From Lachnospiraceae bacterium (GTDB lineage Bacteria > Bacillota > Clostridia > Lachnospirales > Lachnospiraceae), in NCBI GenBank assembly GCA_024403455.1, contig JAKSRR010000003.1:81599-145598 (forward strand): a stretch of 64,000 bases of DNA, written 5' to 3'. The translations under genes were made by a program, and so were the position numbers. Positions 14,976 through 23,774 of this stretch are shown piece after piece. Positions within the stretch are counted from its first letter, which is position 1. Every line of letters begins with the position of its first letter. The notes beneath the pieces are model-generated. The model did not search any database, was not told the DNA's origin, and saw only the letters and a program-made list of their open reading frames with translations.

Positions 14976-16751
14976 CTAATGCACTCCTGCAAACTGGCTA
15001 TTATACAATTCGCTATAAAAGCCACCCTGCGAAAGTAGTTCTGTGTGATTCCCTTGCTCAATGATATGCCCATCTTTCATAACCAGGATAATATCCGCTT
15101 CCCGAATCGTTGAAAGTCTGTGGGCAACAATAAAGCTGGTTCTTCCCTTCATCATAGCGAGAAATGCCTTCTGAATCTTAATTTCCGTACGGGTATCAAT
15201 GGAGCTTGTTGCCTCATCTAGAATCAACATCGGCGGCAAACATAGCATCACCCTGGCAATACAAAGAAGCTGCTTCTGTCCTTGCGACAGACTACCGCCA
15301 TCCTCTCCAAGCACCGTATCATAACCTTGTGGCAATCGCTTAATAAAACTATGGGCATGGGATGCTTTGCAAGCTTCTATTATTTCTTCCATGGTTGCAT
15401 CCGGTTTTCCCATTGTAAGATTTTCTTTTACCGTCGCATTTTTCAGCCAGGTTTCCTGCAGTACCATACCATAAGAAGAACGAAGACTCTTTCTGGTACA
15501 TTCCGCAATATCCTGCCCCTCCACGGCAATTTTTCCGCGATTGATTTCATAGAAACGCATCAATAAATTAATAATGGTTGTCTTTCCACAGCCCGTAGGA
15601 CCAACAATGGCCACTCTCTGTCCTGGAGACACCTGTAAATTCAAATCTTCAATAAGCTTCTGGGATGGCGTATAAGAGAAATCCACATGTTCAATGGATA
15701 CTTGCCCCGTTACATGCTCTAATACTGTCGCCTGCTGCCCATCTGGAATCTGTGAAGGTTCCTCCATCATTGAAAATATTCGGGAAGCGCAGGCAAGAGC
15801 ATTCTGCAGTTCCGTAATTACACCTGAGATTTCATTAAATGGCTTTGTATACTGATTTGCATAACTAAGTAGGGTTGTTAGCTCACCAACGGTTAACAAT
15901 CCCTTCATCGCACGAAAACCGCCAAACAAAGCAACTGAAGTATACACCAGACCATTGATAAATCTTGTGGACGGATTCGTGGTAGAAGAAAAGAAAATGG
16001 CTCTGAGCGAAATCTTCTTTAACGCTTCATTTGCCTCATGAAACTCTTCTACAGCTTCATCCTCATAGGAAAATGCTTTTACCAATTTTGCATTTCCCAC
16101 CATTTCATCAATCATAGCCGTCTGTGTTGCCTTGGCTTTTGACTGTTTTATAAATAGGTCATGGGTACTTTTGGCAATATAAGCCGCCACAAACAGAGAC
16201 AGCGGCGTAATACAAACTACCACAATAGCAACCAGTACGTTGATACGAATCATAAACACGAGTGTTCCTACGATAGTAACTACACCAGTAAAGAATTGTG
16301 AGAAGCCTAACAATAGGCCTTCGGAAAACTGGTCCACATCGGCAATTACTCTGCTTACAATTTCCCCTGAGGGGTGTCTATCCAAATAAGCAAGCGGCAG
16401 ATTCATGATCTTATCAAAGGCTTCACTGCGAATATCTCTTACTACTTTGTATGTAATCCGGTTATTGCATACATTCATAAGCCACTGGCTTAGTACCACA
16501 CCACCAATCACAATCGCCATCTTCCCAAACACCTTTGCAAGCCCAGCAAAATCAACCTTTCCTGGCCCTACTACAAAATCTACAGCATCACCAATCAACA
16601 CTGGCAGATACAGCGCTAGTAAGGCAGATGCTGCCGCGCAAACTAAGGATAGCCCCAGCATAAACTTATGCCGTCCAATATAATGAAAAATCTTCTTTAT
16701 CGTGGCTTTTCTTTCCCGTTTTTCTTCTACAGTTAATTTCTTCTTTGCCAT
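14976..16751 (-). CDS. ABC exporter half-transporter, canonical ATP-site partner
   Basis: 591 residues: six membrane segments (about 30-330), then an ATPase domain. Walker A is GPTGCGKTT, Walker B MLILDEATSSID with the catalytic Glu, and the switch is FIVAHRLSTI with its His. The signature reads LSQGQ instead of LSGGQ. Together with the next gene it should form a heterodimeric exporter of the BmrCD/LmrCD type: one ATP site has full catalytic residues, the other is degenerate. The substrate (drug, lipid or peptide) cannot be read from sequence. Last gene of a four-gene operon. Confidence 0.92.
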   Translation of the reverse strand: MAKKKLTVEEKRERKATIKKIFHYIGRHKFMLGLSLVCAAASALLALYLPVLIGDAVDFVVGPGKVDFAGLAKVFGKMAIVIGGVVLSQWLMNVCNNRITYKVVRDIRSEAFDKIMNLPLAYLDRHPSGEIVSRVIADVDQFSEGLLLGFSQFFTGVVTIVGTLVFMIRINVLVAIVVVCITPLSLFVAAYIAKSTHDLFIKQSKAKATQTAMIDEMVGNAKLVKAFSYEDEAVEEFHEANEALKKISLRAIFFSSTTNPSTRFINGLVYTSVALFGGFRAMKGLLTVGELTTLLSYANQYTKPFNEISGVITELQNALACASRIFSMMEEPSQIPDGQQATVLEHVTGQVSIEHVDFSYTPSQKLIEDLNLQVSPGQRVAIVGPTGCGKTTIINLLMRFYEINRGKIAVEGQDIAECTRKSLRSSYGMVLQETWLKNATVKENLTMGKPDATMEEIIEACKASHAHSFIKRLPQGYDTVLGEDGGSLSQGQKQLLCIARVMLCLPPMLILDEATSSIDTRTEIKIQKAFLAMMKGRTSFIVAHRLSTIREADIILVMKDGHIIEQGNHTELLSQGGFYSELYNSQFAGVH

Positions 16752-16755
16752 GGTT

Positions 16756-18480
16756 TTATCTCATTTCTTCTTCGGTCTTAAACTGTGATGCATAAATCTC
16801 CTGGTATACCTCACAGTTCTTAAGAAGCTCTTCATGGGTGCCTATTCCCACCTGTTTTCCATCATCCAGTACTAAGATCTTATCTGCACTCATGACCGAG
16901 GCGGTTCTTTGTGAAACAATAATGGTCGTTGGACGAGGATTCATCTCATGGATACTCTTTCGCAGATTCGCATCCGTTACATAATCAAGTGCCGACGCAC
17001 TATCATCTAGAATCAGAATCGGTGCTTCCTTTACCAGTGCCCTTGCAATGGTAAGCCTCTGCCGCTGTCCGCCAGAATAGTTCTTTCCACCCTGCGCAAC
17101 CTCCTGGTCAAGGCCACCTTCTTTGGCAAGTACAAATTCTTTTGCCTGTGCACGCTCTAACGCCGTCAGCAATTCCTCTTCTGTTGCACTAGACTTTCCC
17201 CACAACAGGTTCTTGCGAAGACTGCCACTAAACAACACCGCTTTCTGGGGTACCGATGCAATCTGCTCGCGTAGGGACGCAAAGGTATATTCCTTCACAT
17301 CTTTTCCATCCACAAGAACTGCCCCTTTTGATACATCATAATATCGGGAAATCAGATTTACCACAGAGGTCTTTCCGCAGCCTGTTCCTCCAATAATTCC
17401 AAGCGTTTCCCCTGGTTCCAGAGCAAAATGAATATCAGATAATGCTTCCTCTTGACACCCCTTATAGGTTAATGAAACATGATCAAAACATACGCTACCA
17501 ATCAAATGCTCCGCCTGCACACTACCTTCCTCCATGGAAGATTGTGTAAGCAATACTTCTTCAATTCTTCCTGCACTGGCAAGACTCTTGGTCTCTAGAA
17601 TCATCAGGTTGGCAAGCTTAACCAGTTCGACCAGAATCTGCGACATATAATTTACAAGCGCAATCAGGGAACCCTGGGTGATGATGCCCCCATCCACCTG
17701 CACAGCACCTTTGTAAATCAACCAGATTAATCCTGCATTGATGATGGCATAGGTGAGGGGATTCATGAGTGCCGAAATTCTGCCTACCACAATTTGCATT
17801 TTGGTAAGTCCCGTATTCGCCTCCGCAAACTCCTTCTGCTCGGTTTCTTCCCTGCAAAATGCTCTAATGACACGTACGCCATTCAGATTTGATCTGGTAA
17901 CACCGGTAACCTTATCTAGCTTCCCCTGCACTTTCTTATAAAGTGGAATCGTTCCCAGCATAATTCCATAAACCACAATAGACAGCGCCGGAATAACTAC
18001 CACAAACGTAATGGCGGCCTTTACATTAATCGTAAACGCCATAATCATGGCACCAAATACAATGAAAGGAGAACGTAAGAACAAACGCAGTGCCATATTG
18101 ACGCCGCTCTGCATCTGGTTCACATCTGCGGTTAGTCTGGTAATGAGTGTGGACGTACCTAAACGATCTAGTTCCTGGTAGGGAAGGCTCTGCACATGGC
18201 TAAACAGTGCTTTCTTTACCCCTGCCGCAAAACCAACCGCCGCCTTCGCAGAGAAATACTGTGCTGTTAAGGAGCATCCTAGTCCCACTAGCCCCAGAAG
18301 CACCATAATAAGGCACATCCTAATTAGATAGCCACTATTTTCCGAAGGAATGGCAATATCTACAATCCTAGCAACAACTAAGGGCACAATGAGTTCAAAC
18401 GAAGCCTCTAGCAGTTTAAAGAGAGGCCCAAGCACACATTCTTTTTTATAATTTTTAAAATATTTCCAAAGAGATTTCAA
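16756..18480 (-). CDS. ABC exporter half-transporter, degenerate-site partner
   Basis: 574 residues, six membrane segments followed by an ATPase domain. Walker A GGTGCGKTS and signature YSGGQ are intact, but Walker B ends ILILDDSASALD, with Asp where the catalytic Glu is usual, and the switch is IIVSQRTASV, Gln in place of His. That is the pattern of the non-hydrolysing site in heterodimeric exporters. TTG start with GAGGTGA eight bases upstream; its first base overlaps the glycosyltransferase stop (TTGA). Ends four bases before the partner's start. Confidence 0.92.
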   Translation of the reverse strand: MKSLWKYFKNYKKECVLGPLFKLLEASFELIVPLVVARIVDIAIPSENSGYLIRMCLIMVLLGLVGLGCSLTAQYFSAKAAVGFAAGVKKALFSHVQSLPYQELDRLGTSTLITRLTADVNQMQSGVNMALRLFLRSPFIVFGAMIMAFTINVKAAITFVVVIPALSIVVYGIMLGTIPLYKKVQGKLDKVTGVTRSNLNGVRVIRAFCREETEQKEFAEANTGLTKMQIVVGRISALMNPLTYAIINAGLIWLIYKGAVQVDGGIITQGSLIALVNYMSQILVELVKLANLMILETKSLASAGRIEEVLLTQSSMEEGSVQAEHLIGSVCFDHVSLTYKGCQEEALSDIHFALEPGETLGIIGGTGCGKTSVVNLISRYYDVSKGAVLVDGKDVKEYTFASLREQIASVPQKAVLFSGSLRKNLLWGKSSATEEELLTALERAQAKEFVLAKEGGLDQEVAQGGKNYSGGQRQRLTIARALVKEAPILILDDSASALDYVTDANLRKSIHEMNPRPTTIIVSQRTASVMSADKILVLDDGKQVGIGTHEELLKNCEVYQEIYASQFKTEEEMR

Positions 18481-19646
18481 AGTCCTGTCACCTCTAAAAT
18501 GGTTTCTAGTCTTTTGGCAAAACTATGCTCACTTCGCACCTTGGAAAGGGCCGCCTGCGCCATCTGCTCACGCTCTTTATCATGTTTCAGATAATAGTCT
18601 GCCTTATCAAGTAAATCTTCCCTACTTTCAAAGTAGGCATACTCTTCCCCTGCCGTAAAATATTTTTCAAAATCCATCTGATAGTTGGTCAGTAAAAATC
18701 CGCCACATCCAAGAACATCCATGCAACGAAGAGGAATTCCATGCACAATACTTCGCAGAGAAATATTCAGATTCAATTTCGCGCACTTCATTGCCTTTGG
18801 GGCATCTTCATAATAATTCAGCGTCCCCATATTTCTGACTTTTGGTAGATTTGGGGTAGGGGAAGGCGTAAATAAAGTCACCTCATGATGTTCGGAGAGG
18901 CTTTCTAATAATTCTCGTCTTTCTTCCACAGTAACGAGTCTTGCCAGAAAATAGTTCGCTAGTGTCCAGCCTGCAGTTTCATAACCGTCGCCGTGACCTT
19001 CTATCGGTGCCACCTTCTGTATTCTGCGAACCATTTCCTCGGTTAATCCCGTTTCTAAAATGGTTGCTCCATAGATTTTTTTCTGCGCTGCAACTAATCC
19101 TTCCACATAGCCCTTTGCATATTCATCCAGATTCTCTAATCTTTTAACAAAGCCATGTTTCTCCTCTGTATACATAGAACCAATCATTGTAATTTCGGAA
19201 GAGAAAGCTTTCCGTTCTCTTTCGGAGGGACAAATCGCATCATAGTTTGCTGCTGCCGTAGGAAGTTCGTAAACATTTTGCACGCCCATCCCCTGCAGAC
19301 GCTGCACATCATAGGAATCAAAAACAAAGGCATAATTTGTTGGGAAGGCTATGGTTTTGGAATATAGCTGTACGGACGGACTATCATAAGTCCAGGAAAT
19401 ATATTTTACTTTACAGGCAGCTGCCGCAATCGCTGCTACCGGAAAATAGTTGAAAGAGAATACCGCGTCTGCATCCTCCTGCATAATATGCTTCGCCAAA
19501 TCCGTTGTAAGTGCCTCGTCGTTTCTGGTATTTACACTGCTTTGGGGAAATGCATATTCCACCACCTGAAAACCGGCCTCCGAAAAGGCCGTTTTCATAA
19601 AAGGATTCCCAAAACTATTCCATTCAAGAAAAAGTATTTTCTTCAT
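18477..19646 (-). CDS. CgeB-like glycosyltransferase (DUF3880)
   Basis: About 389 residues. MKKILFLEWNSFGNPFMKTA opens a DUF3880-type N-terminal domain (SWTYDSPSVQLYSKTIAFPT near residue 100), and the C-terminal part (HGIPLRCMDVLGCGGFLLTN, then YLKHDKEREQMAQAALSKV) is the glycosyltransferase family 1 domain seen in CgeB spore-coat proteins and related enzymes. The start was placed four bases after the DJ-1 gene stop; a longer frame would overlap that gene. No strong ribosome site, so coupling to the gene before is likely. Donor and acceptor sugars are unknown. The genes downstream are the ABC exporter, which may carry its product. Confidence 0.85.
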   Translation of the reverse strand: MKKILFLEWNSFGNPFMKTAFSEAGFQVVEYAFPQSSVNTRNDEALTTDLAKHIMQEDADAVFSFNYFPVAAIAAAACKVKYISWTYDSPSVQLYSKTIAFPTNYAFVFDSYDVQRLQGMGVQNVYELPTAAANYDAICPSERERKAFSSEITMIGSMYTEEKHGFVKRLENLDEYAKGYVEGLVAAQKKIYGATILETGLTEEMVRRIQKVAPIEGHGDGYETAGWTLANYFLARLVTVEERRELLESLSEHHEVTLFTPSPTPNLPKVRNMGTLNYYEDAPKAMKCAKLNLNISLRSIVHGIPLRCMDVLGCGGFLLTNYQMDFEKYFTAGEEYAYFESREDLLDKADYYLKHDKEREQMAQAALSKVRSEHSFAKRLETILEVTGL

Positions 19647-19650
19647 ACGC

Positions 19651-20196
19651 TTATGCCATAATCTTTGCTTTGATTTCCATGGCCTGCGCCTCACTATTTA
19701 GTATTCCAATAAGCGCGTAGCCAAAATCAAGGGCTGTACCAAGTCCACGGGAAGTGATGATCTTTCCATCAATCGTAACCTTATCGTAGGTAACTTCTGC
19801 TCCTACAAGCCCCTCTTCCATACCGCCATAGCAGCATGCTTTCTTCCCCTGCAAAAGCCCCATATGGCCAAAGACAGTGGGCGCAGCGCAAATAGCAGCA
19901 ATATATTTATCCTTTGCTACATAATCACGTACAGCCGCCTGCACAGCGTCAGAAGCTTCTAAATTTAGTGTTCCTGGCATACCACCGGGAAGCACAATCA
20001 TATCACCTGTCTTTAACAGTTCCTCATCGAGTGCCTCATCCGCAAACAAGGTAACCTTGTGCGAAGAGGTAATCTCCTTGCTATCCTTAATAGACATCGT
20101 AATGCAATCCACTCCTGCACGACGAAGTAGATCTACCACAATCAGACCTTCACACTCTTCAAAACCATCTGCCAACATTACAAATACTCTACTCAT
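19651..20196 (-). CDS. DJ-1/PfpI family protein
   Basis: 181 residues from the ATG behind AAAGGAA. VFVMLADGFEECEGLIVVDL carries the conserved Glu, and AAICAAPTVFG the reactive Cys in the nucleophile elbow; LPGGMPG and SRGLGTALDF complete the DJ-1 pattern. Members act as deglycases, chaperones or amidases on small thiol-sensitive substrates; ThiJ-like names are historic. First gene of the operon with the glycosyltransferase and exporter, but a shared pathway is not evident. Confidence 0.9.
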   Translation of the reverse strand: MSRVFVMLADGFEECEGLIVVDLLRRAGVDCITMSIKDSKEITSSHKVTLFADEALDEELLKTGDMIVLPGGMPGTLNLEASDAVQAAVRDYVAKDKYIAAICAAPTVFGHMGLLQGKKACCYGGMEEGLVGAEVTYDKVTIDGKIITSRGLGTALDFGYALIGILNSEAQAMEIKAKIMA

Positions 20197-20210
20197 AAAG
20201 GTTCCTTTCC

Positions 20211-20250
20211 ATAAAACAAAGGGCTCCACTTACTTTCGTCAGAAGAGCCC
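20211..20250 (-). terminator. Terminator of dapL
   Basis: GGGCTC...GAGCCC pair across an 18-base loop with inner TTC/GAA pairing, followed on the minus strand by TTTGTTTTAT. It lies 12 bases after the dapL stop. Confidence 0.75.
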
Positions 20251-20262
20251 ATTTTCTTTTTA

Positions 20263-21477
20263 TTACAGTGCTTTAATACGGTTAATTGCTTCTACAGTGC
20301 TTTCGTAAGAACCGAATGCTGTTAAGCGGAAATAATGCTCGCCGGAAGGACCAAATCCTGATCCAGGAGTACCCAGCACATTTGCCTTGTCTAGGAGATA
20401 ATCAAAGAACTCCCAGCTGGTCATGTTATTCGGTGTACGTAACCAGATGTAGGGTGCATTCACACCGCCAGAGCAATCATAACCTGCTTCCTTTAAGCCA
20501 TTCTTAATGTAAGCTGCATTCTTCATATAGTATGCAACCTGCTCCTTTAACTGAGCCTTTCCTTCTGCGCTGTACACAGCCTCACCAGCCTTCTGGATGA
20601 TGTAAGGTGCACCATTATACTTGGTTCCATGACGGCGTGCCCATAAGGAGTGTAACATCACACCATCTCTCTTAATCTCTTTAGGAATTACAACGTAGCT
20701 TAAACGAACGCCAGTAAATCCAGCATTCTTAGAGAAGGAATGCAGTTCGATAGCGCAGGTTCTTGCACCTTCACATTCGTAAATACTATGAGGTACATCT
20801 GCTTCAGAAATATATGCTTCATAGGCAGCATCATAGATAATCACTGCACCAACTTTATTTGCATAATCAACCCACTCCTGCAGCTGGCTTTTGGTAATAG
20901 TAGAACCGGTAGGGTTGTTGGGGAAGCAAAGATAAATTAAATCCGGTGTTTCCTTAGGAAGTTCAGGTGCAAAGTTATTCTCCTTTAAGCAAGGCATGTA
21001 AATAACATCGCTCCAAGTCTCTGTTTCCTTATCATAGGTACCAGTACGACCAGCCATAACATTGGAATCTACATAAACAGGATATACAGGATCGCAAACG
21101 GCAATCTTTGTATTCTGGGTGAAGATTTCCTGAATATTTGCACTATCACTCTTTGCACCATCTGCTACAAAAATTTCATCAGCGGCAATATCACATCCTC
21201 TTGCCTTGTAATCATTCTCCGCAATTGCATTACGCAGGAACTCATAACCAAGGTCCGGAGCATAGCCCTTGAAGGTATCGGCACTAGCCATCTCATCAAC
21301 AGCATCATGAAGGGCCTTAATAATAGCAGGACAAAGGGGCTGGGTTACATCACCGATAGAAAGCTTGATAATCTTCTTATCAGGATGTGCTTCTGCATAC
21401 TCTCTCTGCTTTCTTGCTACAGTGGAAAAAAGATAACTTCCGGGTAATTTTAAATAGTTCTCATTGGGCTGAAACAT
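20263..21477 (-). CDS. dapL: LL-diaminopimelate aminotransferase
   Basis: 404 residues, the usual DapL length. It converts tetrahydrodipicolinate directly to LL-diaminopimelate with Glu as amino donor, in lysine and peptidoglycan synthesis. MFQPNENYLKLPGSYLFSTV and KIIKLSIGDVTQPLCPA match the DapL start; the PLP Lys is in LHSFSKNAGFTGVRLSYV and PLP-phosphate contacts include DGAKSD and CFPNNPTGS. The strong GGAGAAG site is eight bases from the ATG. Transcribed alone or with glnA upstream. DapL rather than DapD/DapC-type routes fits Clostridia. Confidence 0.97.
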   Translation of the reverse strand: MFQPNENYLKLPGSYLFSTVARKQREYAEAHPDKKIIKLSIGDVTQPLCPAIIKALHDAVDEMASADTFKGYAPDLGYEFLRNAIAENDYKARGCDIAADEIFVADGAKSDSANIQEIFTQNTKIAVCDPVYPVYVDSNVMAGRTGTYDKETETWSDVIYMPCLKENNFAPELPKETPDLIYLCFPNNPTGSTITKSQLQEWVDYANKVGAVIIYDAAYEAYISEADVPHSIYECEGARTCAIELHSFSKNAGFTGVRLSYVVIPKEIKRDGVMLHSLWARRHGTKYNGAPYIIQKAGEAVYSAEGKAQLKEQVAYYMKNAAYIKNGLKEAGYDCSGGVNAPYIWLRTPNNMTSWEFFDYLLDKANVLGTPGSGFGPSGEHYFRLTAFGSYESTVEAINRIKAL

Positions 21478-21564
21478 CGTTTCTTCTCCTCACATTCATT
21501 CTTCTTTTCCTAATAGGAAGACCGTTAACAAGTACCTTCCTATCAAACAACAAGTAATAACCAA

Positions 21565-22896
21565 TTAGTACTTGTACAGATATCTGTCAAGTTCCCATGC
21601 AGTTACCTGGGACGCATACTCTTTCCACTCACGCTTCTTTGCAGAAACATACAGCGGAGCAATATGACCACCAAGTGCTGCCTTTACAAGTTCGTCCTTC
21701 TCGAGTTCTTCCACAGCCTCTAATAAGTTGTCAGGAAGGGACTCAATCTGGGCTGCCTTTCTTTCCTCTGCAGTCATCTCGAAAATATTGCGGTTAACAC
21801 CTGCAGGAGGTGTAATCTTATTCTTAATACCATCTAATCCAGCGTGAATAGCAACCGCAATGGCAAGATATGGATTAGCAGAAGGGTCTGGGTTACGAAT
21901 CTCAATTCTAGTTCCTGCACCACGAACAGCAGGCACACGAATCAGAGGACTTCTGTTCTTTGCACTCCATGCAATATGTACAGGCGCTTCATAGCCTGGT
22001 ACCAATCTCTTATACGAATTTACAAGAGGATTCATGATTGCTGTCATCCCCTTCATATGCTTCATTACACCACCGATGAAGTAGTACGCTTCTTGGGATA
22101 AACCATACTCATCCTCCGCATTCTGGAAAATGTTCTCCCCATCCTTACTTAAGGAAAGATTCAGATGCATACCGGAACCTGCCATACCAAACTTAGGCTT
22201 CGGCATAAAGGTTGCATGCTGGCCATGCTTATTTGCAATGGTACGTACAGCAAGCTTAAAGGTCATAACATTATCTGCTGTAGGAAGTGCCTCATCATAC
22301 TTGAAGTCAATCTCATGCTGTGCAGGTGCACATTCATGATGAGATGCCTCAATATCGAATCCCATCTCTTCCAAGGTAATTACAGTATCTCTTCTAACAT
22401 CCTCGCCAAGATCGACAGGACCTAAATCAAAATATCCTGCCTTTTCATGAGAAAGGGTCGTAGGCAGATCATTCTCATCAGACTGGAATAGAAAGAACTC
22501 GCACTCAGGACCAACATTAACGCTATATCCCATATCTGCGGCTTCCTTAATCGCACGACGAAGCACATATCTGGGATCGCCTTCAAAAGGTGTTCCATCG
22601 GTTCTATATACATCACAAATCAATCTTGCAATCTTTCCCTGCTCTGTATTCCAAGGGAAAATCAAGAAAGAATCTAAGTCTGGATGCAGACACATATCAG
22701 ACTCTTCAATACGTGCAAATCCATCGATGGAAGAACCATCAAACATGCACTTATTGTTTAGTGCGTTATCAATATGGCTTGCTGTAATCGCTACATTCTT
22801 AAGATTACCAAAAACATCCGTGAACTGCAGACGAATAAAGGCTACATTCTGCTCATCGATGATTCTTTTGATATCTTCTTTTGTGTACTTTGCCAT
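21565..22896 (-). CDS. glnA: Glutamine synthetase, type I
   Basis: 443 residues, the length of Firmicutes GSI-alpha enzymes. It makes Gln from Glu, ammonia and ATP. MFDGSSIDGFARIEESDM (active-site loop start), PKFGMAGSGMHLNLSL (ATP/Glu site), and NPDPSANPYLAIA are diagnostic. In this class control is by feedback binding and GlnR-type regulators rather than adenylylation. AAAGGAT precedes the ATG. No GlnR gene is next to it here. An inverted repeat lies in the leader. Confidence 0.97.
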   Translation of the reverse strand: MAKYTKEDIKRIIDEQNVAFIRLQFTDVFGNLKNVAITASHIDNALNNKCMFDGSSIDGFARIEESDMCLHPDLDSFLIFPWNTEQGKIARLICDVYRTDGTPFEGDPRYVLRRAIKEAADMGYSVNVGPECEFFLFQSDENDLPTTLSHEKAGYFDLGPVDLGEDVRRDTVITLEEMGFDIEASHHECAPAQHEIDFKYDEALPTADNVMTFKLAVRTIANKHGQHATFMPKPKFGMAGSGMHLNLSLSKDGENIFQNAEDEYGLSQEAYYFIGGVMKHMKGMTAIMNPLVNSYKRLVPGYEAPVHIAWSAKNRSPLIRVPAVRGAGTRIEIRNPDPSANPYLAIAVAIHAGLDGIKNKITPPAGVNRNIFEMTAEERKAAQIESLPDNLLEAVEELEKDELVKAALGGHIAPLYVSAKKREWKEYASQVTAWELDRYLYKY

Positions 22897-23026
22897 GGTA
22901 ATATCCTTTCACTCTTTGGCTACAAGAGATTTCAAAATTCGGTTTCTATTTTACCATAAGTCGGCCTAATTTTATAGTATCTCCTGTACGCATGGGATGA
23001 TGTTTGGACAGAAGGTTGATACACGA

Positions 23027-23056
23027 GATTTCGACCTGCTTCGCACTCTCGAAATC
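23027..23056. repeat. Inverted repeat in the glnA upstream region
   Basis: GATTTCGA and TCGAAATC pair across a 14-base loop, about 130 bases upstream of glnA and before the zinc-ribbon gene's terminator. It could be an operator or leader hairpin of glnA. No glutamine riboswitch consensus was seen. The rest of 22897-23113 shows only a possible TAAAAT -10 near 22944. Confidence 0.4.
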
Positions 23057-23076
23057 GCTAAAAACATTCGAAATAG

Positions 23077-23106
23077 AAAAACAGTGCAGACATCTTGTCT
23101 GCACTG
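23077..23106 (-). terminator. Terminator of the zinc-ribbon gene
   Basis: CAGTGCAGACA and TGTCTGCACTG form a perfect 11-base stem, followed on the minus strand by five T residues. It lies eight bases after the gene's stop. Confidence 0.92.
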
Positions 23107-23113
23107 CCAACTA

Positions 23114-23647
23114 CTAAACTAAATAACTTCCGCAATACTCGCAGTAAGGATTACCTCTTGTTGGAGCACCGCAGTGAGGACAGAAGTCCGGTAAATCAAG
23201 GGGTGCCGGAGGTACATTACTATATGCTGTAGCACCTGTATATGCTGTGTTCACAGTAGGTGTTACAACAGGAGTGCTTACTGCATTTGCAATAGACGCA
23301 CCAACAGCAGTTGCTACCATAGTGCCTAAGAAAGAACTACCATGATGATGGTGACAGGTACTATAGTATCTACGTGGTGGTGGTGGCGGAGGCGCCACAT
23401 GATGATGATAGTGCGGAGTCACCACTGGTCTCGGTGGTGGCGGAGGCGCTACCGGTCTCGGTCTTGGTGGTGGTGGCGGAGGTGCCATCGTTCTTGGTCT
23501 CGGAGGTGCTACCGGTCTTGGAGCAGCTCCACCCATAAGTCCACCCATGGGTCTTCCAGCGGAAGGTCTTGCACCGCCGAAGGCACCACCGGGTCTGGGT
23601 CCTGGTCCTGGTCTTCCACCGCCGGGTCTAGGTCCTGGTCCTGGCAT
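23114..23647 (-). CDS. Gly/Pro/His-rich protein with C-terminal zinc ribbon
   Basis: 177 residues. The N-terminal ~85 residues are Pro/Gly/Arg-rich (GPGPRPGG, APPPPPPRPRP), followed by two His clusters (HYHHH, CHHHHG). A Gly/Ala segment, SSFLGTMVATAVGASIANAV, resembles a short membrane or glycine-zipper helix. The end is a zinc ribbon, FCPHCGAPTRGNPYCEYCG, with CxxC...CxxC. The Pro-rich part on the opposite strand also reads open, which is an artefact of its composition. No family; possibly a metal-binding or scaffold protein. Transcribed alone. Confidence 0.78.
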   Translation of the reverse strand: MPGPGPRPGGGRPGPGPRPGGAFGGARPSAGRPMGGLMGGAAPRPVAPPRPRTMAPPPPPPRPRPVAPPPPPRPVVTPHYHHHVAPPPPPPRRYYSTCHHHHGSSFLGTMVATAVGASIANAVSTPVVTPTVNTAYTGATAYSNVPPAPLDLPDFCPHCGAPTRGNPYCEYCGSYLV

Positions 23648-23732
23648 AATAAATCTCCTCTCATATTATAAAAGTGTGTAATGTTTAACTTATGATAACA
23701 TTTTACTCTATCTGCGTCTTTTTTATCAAGTT

Positions 23733-23748
23733 ATAGGCTACGGCCTAT
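23733..23748. repeat. Small hairpin after degV
   Basis: ATAGGC-TACG-GCCTAT is a perfect inverted repeat 27 bases after the DegV stop. Its minus-strand tail is weakly T-rich, so termination is uncertain. Confidence 0.35.
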
Positions 23749-23774
23749 CCTAAGGAAACTCCCCTTTTACGGAA

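Noticed and set aside
22897-23076. Glutamine riboswitch before glnA
   Set aside because: No match to known consensus; only a simple inverted repeat is seen.
23342-23671. Trp/Arg/His-rich plus-strand frame
   Set aside because: It is the complement of the Pro/Gly-rich coding region; composition alone keeps it open.
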